From assembly GCA_965229345.1 (NCBI GenBank), contig OZ245872.1, positions 372,001-436,000 on the forward strand: a stretch of DNA of 64,000 nt, given 5' to 3'. Numbering within the stretch: the stretch's first letter is position 1; each line of letters starts with the position of its first letter. Source of the stretch: PBB1 sp965229345 (lineage in GTDB: Bacteria; Pseudomonadota; Gammaproteobacteria; Burkholderiales; Burkholderiaceae_C). Made by a program: the position numbers and the translations under genes. The notes under the pieces were generated by a model that did not search any database, was not told where the DNA came from, and saw only the letters and a list, made by a program, of their open reading frames with translations. Shown one piece after another: positions 10,146-20,387 of this stretch.

Positions 10146-11415
10146 GGCCGTGTTCGCTGCGCCGCATGGCCGCGATGCGACCAGTGTGCTGCGTGACCCC
10201 GCCACGATCCGTCGACGCTGTGCGGCGATCACGCGGTCCGTCAGCGAAGGCCGCTCGCCGAACTTCACGCTCGACCGCAGCCGGCTCGACGAGGTGGCAG
10301 CGCGCGTCGAACGCGTGACACGGGCCGCCTACCCCGACCTGCGGATTCCGTTTCACAGCCGCTGGCGGCATTTCGAGGCGGGCGGCATCGATCGCAAGGT
10401 GGCGATGGACAACGCCATGACCGGCCGCAGCGCGGCAGATCAGGCCCGCGCGCGCATCGACCTGACCGCGGTCAGCGTGCTGCTCGACGCGGGAGCAGGC
10501 CCCAACTGGCGCTACACCGAGGCCGACGGTGGGCAGACTTACACGCGTTCTGAAGGCCTGGGCGTGGCCAGCTGGCATGCGTTCCAGCAAGGGTTGTTCT
10601 CCGGCACGCCGGGCGATCCGCTGCGCGCCGATGCGACCGCCTTGCAACGGCTCGATGTGGCCGCGTTGCGCAGCAGCTTTCAGGTGAGCAGCAGCAACCC
10701 GCTGGTCGGTCTGGAAGGGCGCGTGGCGCTGCTGAACCGCCTCGGTACGGCGCTCACCGCCGACCACGGCCTGGCAGGCCGACCCGGTGCGCTGTTCGAT
10801 CACCTGACGCGGCCTGTCGGCGGTGCCAGGCCCGAGGCTGCAAACCACGTGACAGCCGCCCAGGTGCTGCGTGCCGTGCTCGACGCGTTCTCATCGATCT
10901 GGCTGACGGGCAGCATGCTGCAAGGCGTGCCGCTGGGTGACGTGTGGCCGCACCGCTGGGCCGGTGGCGAGTCGAAGTCCGACGGCGGCCACGGCACGAC
11001 CGACGACTGGGTGCCGTTCCACAAGCTGAGCCAGTGGCTGAGCTACTCGCTGCTGGAACCGCTGGGGTGGGCGGGCGTGAAGGTCTCAGGCCTCGACGCG
11101 CTGACCGGCCTGCCCGAGTACCGCAACGGCGGCCTGCTGCTCGACGGCGGCGTGATCGTGCCGCGCGATCCGCGACTGCTGCAGACGCGCTGGAAGGTGT
11201 CCGACGAATTCATCATCGAATGGCGCGCACTGACGGTGTCGCTGATCGACGAGCTGGCGCCCTTGGTGCGTGCGCGGCTGGGCACGACGGCAGACGAGAT
11301 GCCGCTGGCCTGCATCCTCGAAGGCGGCACCTGGGCCGCAGGCCGGGAGATTGCTAGGGAACTGCGCGACGGCTCGCCGCCGCTGGTCATCGACAGCGAC
11401 GGCACGGTTTTCTGA
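10138..11415 (+). CDS. DUF1688 protein, URC4/urg3 family
   Basis: About 425 residues, matching the length of the DUF1688 family, which includes Lachancea kluyveri URC4 and Aspergillus urg3 and is genetically required for uracil degradation but biochemically unassigned. Recognisable conserved stretches are IPFHSRWRHFEAGG, DAGAGPNWRY, SEGLGVASWHAFQQGLFS and EYRNGGLLLDGGVI. No known catalytic signature can be pointed to. No in-frame ATG exists near the 5' end. TTG at 10138 overlaps the URC1 stop and GTG at 10150 is the alternative, so the start is uncertain by a few codons. The protein is probably translationally coupled to URC1. Confidence 0.85.
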
Positions 11416-11434
11416 TCCATCGAACGAGGCGCCC

Positions 11435-12067
<633 letters not shown>

Positions 12068-12069
12068 CC

Positions 12070-13341
12070 GTGCTGATCCGCCACGCCACGCTGCCCGATG
12101 GCCGCAGCGACATCGACGTGCTGGTGCAGGGCGGTCGCATCGCGGCGATCGGCCACGGCCTGTCGGCATCCGAGGGCACGCCGGTGATCGACGCGGCCGG
12201 CCAGTTGCTGGCGCCATCGTTCGTCGACGCGCATTTCCACATGGACTCGACGCTGAGCCACGGGCTGCCGCGGGTGAACGCCAGCGGCACGCTGCTCGAA
12301 GGCATCGCGCTGTGGGGCGAGCTGAAGCCGCACCTGACGCACGACGCACTGGTCGAGCGCGCGCTGCAGTACTGCGACTGGGCGGTGGCGAAGGGGCTGC
12401 TGGCGATCCGGACGCATGTGGACGTGTGCGACGACCGGCTGCTGGCGGTCGAGGCGCTGCTGCAGGTCAAGCAGCAGGTCGCGCCCTACCTCGATCTGCA
12501 ACTGGTCGCGTTCCCGCAGGACGGCCTGCTGCGCTCGCCGAACGCGCTGATCAACCTGAAACGCGCGCTCGACAAGGGGGTGGAGGTGGTCGGCGGCATT
12601 CCGCACTTCGAGCGCACGATGGCTGACGGCGCCGAAAGCATCCGCATCCTCTGCGAACTGGCCGCCGAGCGCGGGCTGCGGGTGGACATGCACTGCGACG
12701 AAACCGACGACCCGATGAGCCGCCACATCGAGACGCTGGCCTTCCACACCCAGCGGCTCGGTCTGCAGGGCCGCGTCACCGGTTCGCACCTGACCTCGAT
12801 GCATTCGATGGACAACTACTACGTCTCGAAGCTGATCCCGCTGATGGCCGAGGCGCAGGTGCATGTGGTGGCCAACCCGCTGATCAACATCACGCTGCAA
12901 GGCCGCCATGACACCTACCCGAAGCGCCGCGGCATGACCCGCGTGCCCGAGCTGATGGCCGCCGGCTTGAACGTGGCCTTGGGCCACGACTGCGTGATGG
13001 ACCCGTGGTACCCGCTCGGCTCGGGCGACATGCTGGAGGTGGCGCAGATGGGCCTGCATGTGGCGCAGATGACCTCGCCCGCGCAGATCGCAGCCTGCTT
13101 CGACGCGGTCACCGTCAACGGCGCCCAGGTGCTCGGGCTCGAGGGGCATGGCATCGCGGTCGGCCGCGATGCGGATCTGGTGCTGCTGCAGGCCAGGTCG
13201 GTGGCAGAAGCGGTGCGGCTGCGGGCCCACCGGCTGCGGGTGTGGCGACGCGGCCGGCAAGTCGCGGGCACGGCGCCGGCGGTGGCTCACATCGACTTGC
13301 CCGGGCGCCCGGCCAGCGTCGACTGGACGCGGCCTCGCTGA
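12070..13341 (+). CDS. codA: Cytosine deaminase-type amidohydrolase
   Basis: A 423-residue amidohydrolase-superfamily protein close to E. coli CodA. Metal ligands and catalytic residues are visible: His55 and His57 in DAHFHMDS, His and Glu in MHCDETDDP (about residue 208), a His in GSHLTSMHSMD, and Asp in LGHDCVMDPWYPLGSGDML. This supports deamination of cytosine to uracil, which would feed upp and the URC enzymes directly upstream. GTG start, 2 bp after upp. Related pyrimidine or pterin deaminases share the fold, so the exact substrate is inferred from motifs plus context. Confidence 0.85.
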   Translation: MLIRHATLPDGRSDIDVLVQGGRIAAIGHGLSASEGTPVIDAAGQLLAPSFVDAHFHMDSTLSHGLPRVNASGTLLEGIALWGELKPHLTHDALVERALQYCDWAVAKGLLAIRTHVDVCDDRLLAVEALLQVKQQVAPYLDLQLVAFPQDGLLRSPNALINLKRALDKGVEVVGGIPHFERTMADGAESIRILCELAAERGLRVDMHCDETDDPMSRHIETLAFHTQRLGLQGRVTGSHLTSMHSMDNYYVSKLIPLMAEAQVHVVANPLINITLQGRHDTYPKRRGMTRVPELMAAGLNVALGHDCVMDPWYPLGSGDMLEVAQMGLHVAQMTSPAQIAACFDAVTVNGAQVLGLEGHGIAVGRDADLVLLQARSVAEAVRLRAHRLRVWRRGRQVAGTAPAVAHIDLPGRPASVDWTRPR

Positions 13342-13470
13342 GCACTGTGGCGTGCGCACGACCGCCTGGCGCAAACAACCTGCAACGAAATATCGCCTCG
13401 TTAGAATGAAATTTGCATTCGGTTGCAACAGCCCACTCCCACTACGGCGACCCCCTGGACGCCCTCCGAC

Positions 13471-14091
13471 ATGAAACTCATCGGCTCGCTGACCAGCCCG
13501 TATGTGCGCAAGGTGCGCATCGTGCTGGCCGAAAAGAAGCTCGACTTCCAGTTCGAACTGGAAGACGTCTGGGCGCGCGACACCATCCTGGCCTCGAATC
13601 CGCTGGGCAAGGTGCCCTGCCTGGTGATGGAAGGCGGCGAAGCGGTGTTCGACTCGCGGGTCATCGTCGAGTACGTCGACACCCTGTCGCCGGTCGGCCG
13701 CCTGATCCCGGAGCGGGGACGTGAACGCGCCGAAGTGCGCACCTGGGAGGCGCTGGCCGACGGGGTGCTCGATGCCGGGGTGGCTGCGCGCCTGGAGCGG
13801 ACCTGGGCAGGCCGCAGTGAAAGCGAACGCAGCCACGCCTGGGTCGACCGGCAGCTCGGCAAGATACAGAGCTCGCTGGCCGCGATGAGCCAGGGCTTGG
13901 CCGACAAACCGTGGTGCTGCAACGGCAACCACCTGACGCTGGCCGACATCGCTGTCGGCTGCGCGCTGTCGTACCTGGACTACCGGTTCCCGGAGATCGA
14001 CTGGCGCGGCACGTACCCGAATCTGGTACGGCTGTCTGACAAGCTCAATGCCCGCCAGAGCTTCATCGACAGCCAGCCACCGCCGGCCTGA
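13471..14091 (+). CDS. Glutathione S-transferase family protein
   Basis: A 206-residue cytosolic protein with the thioredoxin-like N-terminal domain. It begins MKLIGSLTSPYVRKVRI, with the SPYVRKV segment holding the likely active-site Ser. The cis-Pro motif GKVPCLV and the glutathione gamma-Glu-binding DSRVIVEYVD follow, then an all-helical C-terminal domain with LTLADIAVGCALSYLDYR. It resembles the short bacterial YibF-type transferases. The start is the ATG at 13471. A TAGAAT hexamer at 13402-13407 could be a -10 element, but no convincing -35 accompanies it. It ends 9 bp before the convergent stop of the PEP-CTERM gene. Confidence 0.9.
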   Translation: MKLIGSLTSPYVRKVRIVLAEKKLDFQFELEDVWARDTILASNPLGKVPCLVMEGGEAVFDSRVIVEYVDTLSPVGRLIPERGRERAEVRTWEALADGVLDAGVAARLERTWAGRSESERSHAWVDRQLGKIQSSLAAMSQGLADKPWCCNGNHLTLADIAVGCALSYLDYRFPEIDWRGTYPNLVRLSDKLNARQSFIDSQPPPA

Positions 14092-14100
14092 GGCTCAGCG

Positions 14101-14787
14101 TCAGCCGGCCGCGGCGCGCCGGCGCGAGTGAACGCCCGCCATCGCGGCAACACCCAGCAGCATCAGCACTGCGGTTGCTGGCTCCGGTACAGCGGCAGCG
14201 AGCCGCACGTTGTCCAGCCCGCTGATTTCTTCCACAGGCGAATGGGTTTCCGCTGAAATCCACAGACGGTTCAGGTTGCCGAGCGCGGTCTGGAAGTCCG
14301 CCGTGCTGACCGCCCCACCACCGGCACTGCCCAGGTGCCAGGACGCCGATGGCGCAAGAGCGACGCTGACGGTCACCCATTTGTTCTGCACCGCGGGCTG
14401 CGTCGTCAGGAGGTACACCAGGGTGACGCCGCCGCCTTGCAACACGACGTTCGGTCCTGCGTAGTTGATGCTGGCATCGGTGTACAGGTCGTAGCTCAGG
14501 GTGCCGCCGACGGCACTCGACTGGTTGCCGAGGAATTGGGCTGGCGCGCTGAAGAACGTGTCCTGGTCATCGGGGTCGGGCAGTCGGAAATACCCGCCCG
14601 GGTTGCCGCCGGTGGCGCTGTAGGCGCCGAACGGGCCTGCGTTGTGGATGGGCGCCGAGCTCTCGGAGGGTCGGGCCGTCAGACCGCTCCAGCCCTCCGC
14701 GTCGGTGTCGAAGGTGGAGGTGACAGCCGCCTGGGCCGACAAGGACAGCGTGAACGCCAAGCCAGCAGCAGCGCGATGCAGGTTCAT
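14101..14787 (-). CDS. PEP-CTERM-sorted secreted protein with laminin-B-like domain
   Basis: A 228-residue exported protein. An N-terminal signal peptide ends around AQAAV at residue 20. The middle (TFDTDAEGWSGL, GGTLSYDLYTD, WVTVSVAL) resembles the laminin B/carbohydrate-binding type of beta-sandwich common in PEP-CTERM proteins. The C-terminus is a canonical sorting signal: VPEPATA at about residue 200, a hydrophobic helix, then SRRR. Such proteins are cut by exosortase and linked to exopolysaccharide-associated surface material. No exosortase gene is in the window. The gene stands alone on the minus strand. Confidence 0.88.
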   Translation of the reverse strand: MNLHRAAAGLAFTLSLSAQAAVTSTFDTDAEGWSGLTARPSESSAPIHNAGPFGAYSATGGNPGGYFRLPDPDDQDTFFSAPAQFLGNQSSAVGGTLSYDLYTDASINYAGPNVVLQGGGVTLVYLLTTQPAVQNKWVTVSVALAPSASWHLGSAGGGAVSTADFQTALGNLNRLWISAETHSPVEEISGLDNVRLAAAVPEPATAVLMLLGVAAMAGVHSRRRAAAG

Positions 14788-14891
14788 GTAAGGGCTCCCG
14801 AACGTCTGTGATCCAGATCACGATCCTACGGGCGCAGCGGTGAATTCGGAACCCCCTGCTGCCCTCTCCCGCGGCGCGCGTCCGGCGCCTG

Positions 14892-16583
14892 TTACATCGC
14901 GACAGCGAAACTCTCGGCCTGCGCCATCGGCCAATACAGCCGGTAGACACTGTGAGACAGGTTGCCGGCGAGCAGCGAGCCCGGCTGGATGAACGGCAGC
15001 AGGTTGCTCAGCAGCTTGACCTCGTGGTCGTTGGTGCGGCGCACGATGTGCGCGGCCGTGATCGCGCCAGGGTGGTCGAGGCCGGCGGCTTGCACCAGCT
15101 CTTTCAGTGCCTTCAGCGTCGTCTGATGGAAGTTGTAGACGCGATCCGCCTTCGAGGGCACCACCAAGGCCTGCTGCCGGTGCGGGTCCTGCGTGCTGAC
15201 GCCGGTGGGGCACGCGCCGGTGTGGCACGACTGAGACTGGATGCAGCCCAGCGCAAACATGAAGCCGCGCGCCGAGTTGCACCAGTCGGCACCCAGCGCC
15301 ATGGTGCGGGCGATGTCGAACGCGCTGACCACCTTGCCGGCGCAGCCGATCTTGACCCGGTGCCGCAGATTCAGGCCGACCAGGGTGTTGTGCACCAACA
15401 GCAGGCCTTCCTGCAGCGGCGCGCCGACATGGTCGGTGAATTCGAGCGGCGCCGCACCCGTGCCACCCTCGCCGCCATCGACGACGATGAAGTCCGGTGT
15501 GATGCCGGTGGCGAGCATCGCCTTGGCGATCGCGAACCACTCCCAGGGGTGTCCGATGCACAGCTTGAACCCGACCGGTTTGCCACCGGACAGCGCCCGC
15601 AGCCGGTCGATGAACTGCATCATCTCGATCGGTGTCGAAAAGGCGCTGTGGCTGGCCGGGCTGACGCAATCGACCCACGGCGGCACACCCCGCGCTTCGG
15701 CGATCTCGAGCGTCACCTTCGGCCCCGGCAGCACACCGCCATGCCCCGGCTTGGCGCCCTGGCTCAGCTTGAGCTCGATCATCTTGACCTGCGCCAGCTG
15801 CGCGTTGACGGTGAACAGGTCGGCGTTGAAACTGCCATCGGGGTGGCGGCAACCGAAGTAGCCGGAGCCGATCTCCCAGATCAGGTCGCCCCCGCCGTCA
15901 GGATCGGGGCCGCGGTGGTAACGGCTGATCGAGCCCTCACCGGTGTCGTGGGCAAACCCGCCGCGCTTCGCACCCGCGTTCAACGCCAGGATCGCGTTCG
16001 CCGACAGCGCGCCGAAGCTCATGGCGGAGATGTTGAACACGCTCGCGCTGTACGGCTGGGTACACGGCGTGCCGCGGTTGGCGGGCAGATGGTTGGGCTG
16101 GTCGTGGCTGGCGCCGATGAGGACACGGAAATCGTGCGTGGGCAGCTGCGTCGGCTGCATGGAATGGTTGATCCACTCGTAGCCCTGCGCACCGACATCA
16201 CGCTGGGTGCCGAATGGCCGCTTGTCGGGCTCGCCCTTGGCGCGCTGGTAGACCAGCGAGCGCTGCTGGCGCGAAAAGGGAGCAGCCTCGTTGTCCCCCT
16301 CGATGAAGTACTGGCGGATCTCCGGCCGGATGAACTCGAACAGGTAGCGCATGTGCCCGATGACCGGGTAGTTGCGCAGCACCGAGTGCGTACCCTGCAG
16401 GCTGTCCCTCAGCCCCAGCAGCACCAGCGCACCAAAGGCCGCCGGCAGCACCCAGGCCCAGCCGCTGGGCATCTTCATCATCAACGACAGCGACAGGCTC
16501 AGCACCAGGCCGACGCCGCAGAGCAACCACACCGAGTAGCGCAGCGGGAAGTGATGGTTCAGTTTTTCGAGCCAGGTGGGCAT
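14892..16583 (-). CDS. Membrane-anchored FMN-binding glutamate-synthase-domain protein
   Basis: A 563-residue protein with two predicted membrane helices near the N-terminus (residues about 15-60), followed by the FMN-binding central domain of glutamate synthase. Visible family elements are SAMSFGALSANAI, GEGSISRYHRG, the FMN/2-oxoglutarate barrel segment VVDGGEGGTGAAP, and the iron-sulphur cysteine cluster in SCHTGACPTGVSTQDP. It lacks the amidotransferase and FAD subunits of GltBD. This stand-alone family is often annotated FMN-binding glutamate synthase family protein and its reaction is not settled. ATG at 16583 was chosen; an earlier in-frame codon at 16613 would add ten atypical residues. 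Confidence 0.88.
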   Translation of the reverse strand: MPTWLEKLNHHFPLRYSVWLLCGVGLVLSLSLSLMMKMPSGWAWVLPAAFGALVLLGLRDSLQGTHSVLRNYPVIGHMRYLFEFIRPEIRQYFIEGDNEAAPFSRQQRSLVYQRAKGEPDKRPFGTQRDVGAQGYEWINHSMQPTQLPTHDFRVLIGASHDQPNHLPANRGTPCTQPYSASVFNISAMSFGALSANAILALNAGAKRGGFAHDTGEGSISRYHRGPDPDGGGDLIWEIGSGYFGCRHPDGSFNADLFTVNAQLAQVKMIELKLSQGAKPGHGGVLPGPKVTLEIAEARGVPPWVDCVSPASHSAFSTPIEMMQFIDRLRALSGGKPVGFKLCIGHPWEWFAIAKAMLATGITPDFIVVDGGEGGTGAAPLEFTDHVGAPLQEGLLLVHNTLVGLNLRHRVKIGCAGKVVSAFDIARTMALGADWCNSARGFMFALGCIQSQSCHTGACPTGVSTQDPHRQQALVVPSKADRVYNFHQTTLKALKELVQAAGLDHPGAITAAHIVRRTNDHEVKLLSNLLPFIQPGSLLAGNLSHSVYRLYWPMAQAESFAVAM

Positions 16584-16716
16584 GGACCGTCCTCTGTAGC
16601 CCCATGGCGGCACCGTGCGCCAGGCCGAGCGTTCGACATCGTAGCGATGCCACGCGGCGATCGATGCGACAAACTGGCAGGCGTTGTCGGCCCAGCCCCA
16701 CGAAGCCGGCGGTCGA

Positions 16717-17625
16717 TCAGCTTGGCGGCGTCAGCATCTGACTCATCGGACCGAGTTGCACGTTGACCGCAGAAAGATCCGCCTCGAATCCGGCGCTGGT
16801 GAGGATGTCGAACTCGGCCACTCGCGCCGACATCAGCGCATCCACGTCGTTCGATGGCAGGCTGGGGTGGCACATCAGCAGGTCGCCGTCATCGGCGATG
16901 CGCAACCAGCCGGCCAGCAGGTCGCGATACCGGTCGCGGCCACCACGGAAGTCGTACACCCCCAGAAGGTGCCGGTTCTGCGGGTAGCCCAGCCGGCTGG
17001 CAGCCGAGGCCAGGCCTGCCGCGCCCAGCCTTTCGATCACCCACGGCTTGACGCGCCCGGGCGAGGCCATCGAGGCAGGATGCCGGGCTCGCGGCGCACG
17101 GGTCGATCGAAGCCAGGGCGCCACGACAGGGCTGCGGGCGGTCAGCTCGGCCAACAGCTCGCGGCGCACCACCGGCAGCTGATGGACATGCTGGTGGCCA
17201 TCGACGAATGCGGGGGCTTGGCCCATGGCCTGCTCGAACGCGTCGAGTTGCGCCCGAATTTCGGCCCGGATGCTGCGGCGATCCAGCAAGCGCAGATGAC
17301 TGCCCACGATCAGTGCGCGCAGCGAACGGCGCGAGGCACCGAGCAAGGGGACTTCGGTGAGGTCCAGGTGCAGGCCGATGTCGAGCCGCTCCGGACTGAA
17401 AAGCCGCAGCGATCGGCTGGATTCGACCCAGGTTTTGCCGCCGACCAGGCAGCTGATGGCGTGAACGCGATGCATCTCAACCAGCCGCAGCGCCGCCGTG
17501 TCGATGCCGCCATGGAGACCGAAGTCATCGACACACAGGCAAAGCCGATGCATCCCAGGTGCCAACGGCTGCCGCTTCAGCGGTGGCTGCTGAGGACCGG
17601 TGGGCGGTGCGATGGAATCACTCAC
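16717..17625 (-). CDS. YdjC/ChbG/HpnK-family carbohydrate deacetylase
   Basis: About 302 residues. The metal-binding pattern of the family is clear: Asp in VDDFGLHGGID, His in IGLHLDLTEV and His in VDGHQHVHQLP. These enzymes deacetylate N-acetylated sugars, for example chito-oligosaccharides (ChbG) or hopanoid-linked GlcNAc (HpnK). The gene is third in a minus-strand cluster after a GT39 and a GT2 transferase, so it may remove an acetyl group from the transferred sugar. A GTG at 17625 overlaps the GT2 stop and is preferred because of coupling; an ATG at 17553, just before HRLCLCVDDFG, is the alternative. Confidence 0.82.
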   Translation of the reverse strand: MSDSIAPPTGPQQPPLKRQPLAPGMHRLCLCVDDFGLHGGIDTAALRLVEMHRVHAISCLVGGKTWVESSRSLRLFSPERLDIGLHLDLTEVPLLGASRRSLRALIVGSHLRLLDRRSIRAEIRAQLDAFEQAMGQAPAFVDGHQHVHQLPVVRRELLAELTARSPVVAPWLRSTRAPRARHPASMASPGRVKPWVIERLGAAGLASAASRLGYPQNRHLLGVYDFRGGRDRYRDLLAGWLRIADDGDLLMCHPSLPSNDVDALMSARVAEFDILTSAGFEADLSAVNVQLGPMSQMLTPPS

Positions 17626-18709
17626 CCTCGGGCGGGCTGCTGCGCGGCGCGGCCAGCCCCTGGCCCAGGTCGCGCTTGACCACGAACAACGGCCGGCCCT
17701 TGACCTCCGCAAAGATGCGGGCGATGTATTCCCCGACGACCCCCAGCGACAGCATCTGGATGCCTGAGAAGAGCATCATGCCCACGACGATGGTGGTCCA
17801 GCCGCTGATTGCGTGGCCGTAGAGCAGATAACTTGCGCTCAGGTACCCACCATAGACAAAGGCGAACAGCGCCAGCGTGAAGCCGATGGCGCTGAACACG
17901 CGCAACGGCCAGGTGGTGAAGGCCGTCAACCCGTCCAGCGACAAGGCGACGAGGCGCAAGGGATTGAAGTGCGTCAGGCCATGCGCCCTCGCGTCGGGCA
18001 GGTACGGGACGCCGATGGCGTTGAACCCGACCCATGCGTACAGCCCTTTCATGAATCGATTGCGCTCCGGCAACGACAGCAGCGCGTCGACGACCTGGCG
18101 GTCCATCAACCGAAAGTCTCCGGCATCCGCCGGCACCTCGAAGCGACCGTTGGAATTGATCAATGCGTAGAACCAGCGGGCGCCGTGCCGCTTGAACCAG
18201 CTTTCGTCCCCACGGCTCATTCTGCTGGCATAGACCACATCGTGGCCTTCCTGCCAGCGCTGGATGAAGGTCGGAATGAGGGCGGGAGAGTGCTGCAGAT
18301 CGGCATCCATCATCACGACGACTTCGCCAACGCAGGCCTGCAGGCCCGCCGTCAGCGCGGCTTCCTTGCCAAAGTTGCGTGACAGCTGAATCACGCGGAA
18401 GCCCGGCCTCTGTGCCCATGTCGACAGGATCAAGGCCGTGGCGTCGGTGCTGCCGTCGTCGACCACGACGACCTCCCAGGCCGGACTGCAATCGGTCAGG
18501 GCAGCGCTGAGCAGCGGCAGAAGTCGCTCCAGGTTCTGGGCTTCGTTGTGGCAGGGGATGACGCACGAGATCGTTGGCAGGCCGCGGCGCTGTACCGCCA
18601 GATCGACCGGCCGCGCAGCGGCGACTGCGGCACAGCTCGAGGAATGCGCTGTCGCGTCGCGGACGGACCAATCCGCATTGACAGGGTTCGGTGCACGGAG
18701 GTGATGCAT
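17618..18709 (-). CDS. GT2 polyprenyl-phosphate sugar transferase (ArnC/GtrB-like)
   Basis: A 363-residue membrane-bound family 2 glycosyltransferase. It has a GT-A catalytic domain with VVVDDGSTDAT, the metal-binding MMDADLQH and the IQRWQEGHDVVYASR region. Two C-terminal transmembrane helices follow (VFSAIGFTLALFAFVYGGYL and WTTIVVGMMLFSGIQMLSL), as in dolichyl/undecaprenyl-phosphate sugar synthases such as ArnC, GtrB and DPM1. The likely product is an undecaprenyl-phosphate sugar used by the GT39 enzyme encoded upstream. Start ATG 18709; a TTG at 18721 is less likely. The 3' end overlaps the deacetylase start. Confidence 0.9.
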   Translation of the reverse strand: MHHLRAPNPVNADWSVRDATAHSSSCAAVAAARPVDLAVQRRGLPTISCVIPCHNEAQNLERLLPLLSAALTDCSPAWEVVVVDDGSTDATALILSTWAQRPGFRVIQLSRNFGKEAALTAGLQACVGEVVVMMDADLQHSPALIPTFIQRWQEGHDVVYASRMSRGDESWFKRHGARWFYALINSNGRFEVPADAGDFRLMDRQVVDALLSLPERNRFMKGLYAWVGFNAIGVPYLPDARAHGLTHFNPLRLVALSLDGLTAFTTWPLRVFSAIGFTLALFAFVYGGYLSASYLLYGHAISGWTTIVVGMMLFSGIQMLSLGVVGEYIARIFAEVKGRPLFVVKRDLGQGLAAPRSSPPEGE

Positions 18710-18769
18710 GGGAGCCCTCAAAAGACTGCGTTCACGTTGATGGGTCGGTCGATGCGCCGAGGGGCAAGC

Positions 18770-20329
18770 TCAAAGCGCACATGGCGCCGCCCCCTGTCGA
18801 GGCATCCGTACCCGCCAGGATGTTCCCGGCAGCAACGGCCCGACGGGAACCCCGCCAGGCAGGCTCGCCGTGGGACCCAACTCCACTGCACCGCAGCGGT
18901 CCACCGCACCACGATCCAGCCACGGGCTGATCTCCGGGTTGCCATTGATCAGGACCAGGGGCCGTTCGGGCAGCTGCAACGCCAGGGTCTCGGCCATTTG
19001 CTTCTCGCCGATCACGATGCGCACCGGCCCTCCCAACTGGGTGCGGGCCGCATCGGCGATGCGCTGCCCGAATTCCTGAGAATTGAAGTTGCGCCAATGG
19101 TTGGTGGCCAAGGCGGGAATGCCATGCGGCGACGTGACGTAGTCGCGCGTCATCACCAGGGCCTGGATGACCAGGAATGCGCACAGCACCTTCGACAGGT
19201 CGGCGCGATCCCAGAACTGACGCGGCGCCAGCTCCATGGCCGCAGGAACGGCGAACAGCAGGAAGGGCGTGCCCCAATGCGCCGGCAATTCGGCGCCGGT
19301 GACGATTCCGACCAACGGCATGAAACACAACGGCAGCACGCCCCAGGCGTAGATCAGCGCCTTCGCAGGATCGCGATGCGCTCCGGGCTGGGACAGCGGC
19401 TGCTCCGGCGTCAAGCGCTGCAGCTTGCGCAACTCCATGGCCGTGATCCCCAGCAGCGCAAATGCGGGAATCCCGCGGTTGACCAACTGATCGACCAGCC
19501 AACCCAGGGTGTTTCCGAGCCGCGCCCAGGCCCCCAGGCCGACCCCGATCGAGGTGTCTTTCGCATACTCGATCGGGCCGAAACCGTGTCCACGCAGCCA
19601 ATCGATGTGAGGCACGAACATCAGCAGAGCCACCAGGGCCGCGCACAGCAAGCCGACCCGGTGCACCGGATCTCGCCATGCCTGCTGATGGAGCGTGAAC
19701 GCCAGCACCGAGGCGACCGTCACCGCGATCTGGTACTTCGACAGCAGTCCCAGACCGATCACGACACCCAGCGCGATCCACCATCGCAAACGCCGGGTGG
19801 TGAACGCCTGCCAGCACAGCGCTGCGCTTGCCGTGGCGAAGAACATCAGCACCACGTTGTGGTTGTAGTAGGTCAACCGGCCGTTGTAGTAGGTGATGCA
19901 CAGTGCCGACAACAACGCCAGGCCGGCGTAGGCCGCTCCCCGCAGGCTCACGAGCAGGCGCCACAGGATGGCCAGGGCGCCCAGCGTCATCGCAGCGCCC
20001 ATGGCGTAGCTGGTCCACGCCGTCAGTCCGAACAGCTGCACGGGCACCCAGAGGAGCCAGGTCGGAAGCGGAGGATGCTTGTAGTAGCCCCATTCCAGCG
20101 ATCGCACCCAGGTCAGTTGCTCGATGTTGTCGACGGGCGGCGACAGGCTGGTGTAGGTGAGCAAGCTCACCCAGGCGATCGCAAACAGCACCATGCCGGC
20201 CGCGACCTCAGTACCGGTGAAGTCGATCTGCCGACGACACGGCTGCGAACCCGTGCGCGCACGCCTGAACACGTCGAACCGCCACAGACCGACCGGCTTG
20301 TCTCGCGCTGCGGGCACATCCACACTCAT
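18770..20329 (-). CDS. ArnT-like GT39 lipid-linked sugar transferase
   Basis: About 519 residues with roughly ten to twelve membrane helices and the GT-C pattern of protein-mannosyl/ArnT transferases. The first periplasmic loop contains acidic DNIEQL and the family element WGYYKHPPLPTWLLW, and TYYNHNVVLMFF follows. A soluble C-terminal domain of about 130 residues resembles that of other PMT_2-type proteins. It most likely moves a sugar from undecaprenyl phosphate to lipid A, glycan or protein at the periplasmic face, using the donor made by the GT2 gene 60 bp downstream. The start is either ATG 20329 (used here) or GTG 20380. Confidence 0.85.
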   Translation of the reverse strand: MSVDVPAARDKPVGLWRFDVFRRARTGSQPCRRQIDFTGTEVAAGMVLFAIAWVSLLTYTSLSPPVDNIEQLTWVRSLEWGYYKHPPLPTWLLWVPVQLFGLTAWTSYAMGAAMTLGALAILWRLLVSLRGAAYAGLALLSALCITYYNGRLTYYNHNVVLMFFATASAALCWQAFTTRRLRWWIALGVVIGLGLLSKYQIAVTVASVLAFTLHQQAWRDPVHRVGLLCAALVALLMFVPHIDWLRGHGFGPIEYAKDTSIGVGLGAWARLGNTLGWLVDQLVNRGIPAFALLGITAMELRKLQRLTPEQPLSQPGAHRDPAKALIYAWGVLPLCFMPLVGIVTGAELPAHWGTPFLLFAVPAAMELAPRQFWDRADLSKVLCAFLVIQALVMTRDYVTSPHGIPALATNHWRNFNSQEFGQRIADAARTQLGGPVRIVIGEKQMAETLALQLPERPLVLINGNPEISPWLDRGAVDRCGAVELGPTASLPGGVPVGPLLPGTSWRVRMPRQGAAPCAL

Positions 20330-20387
20330 CGCTTCATTCCAGTCGCAGGCTGCTTGCCGTTGAGTATGTTCCGCGCTCACTTAATCA

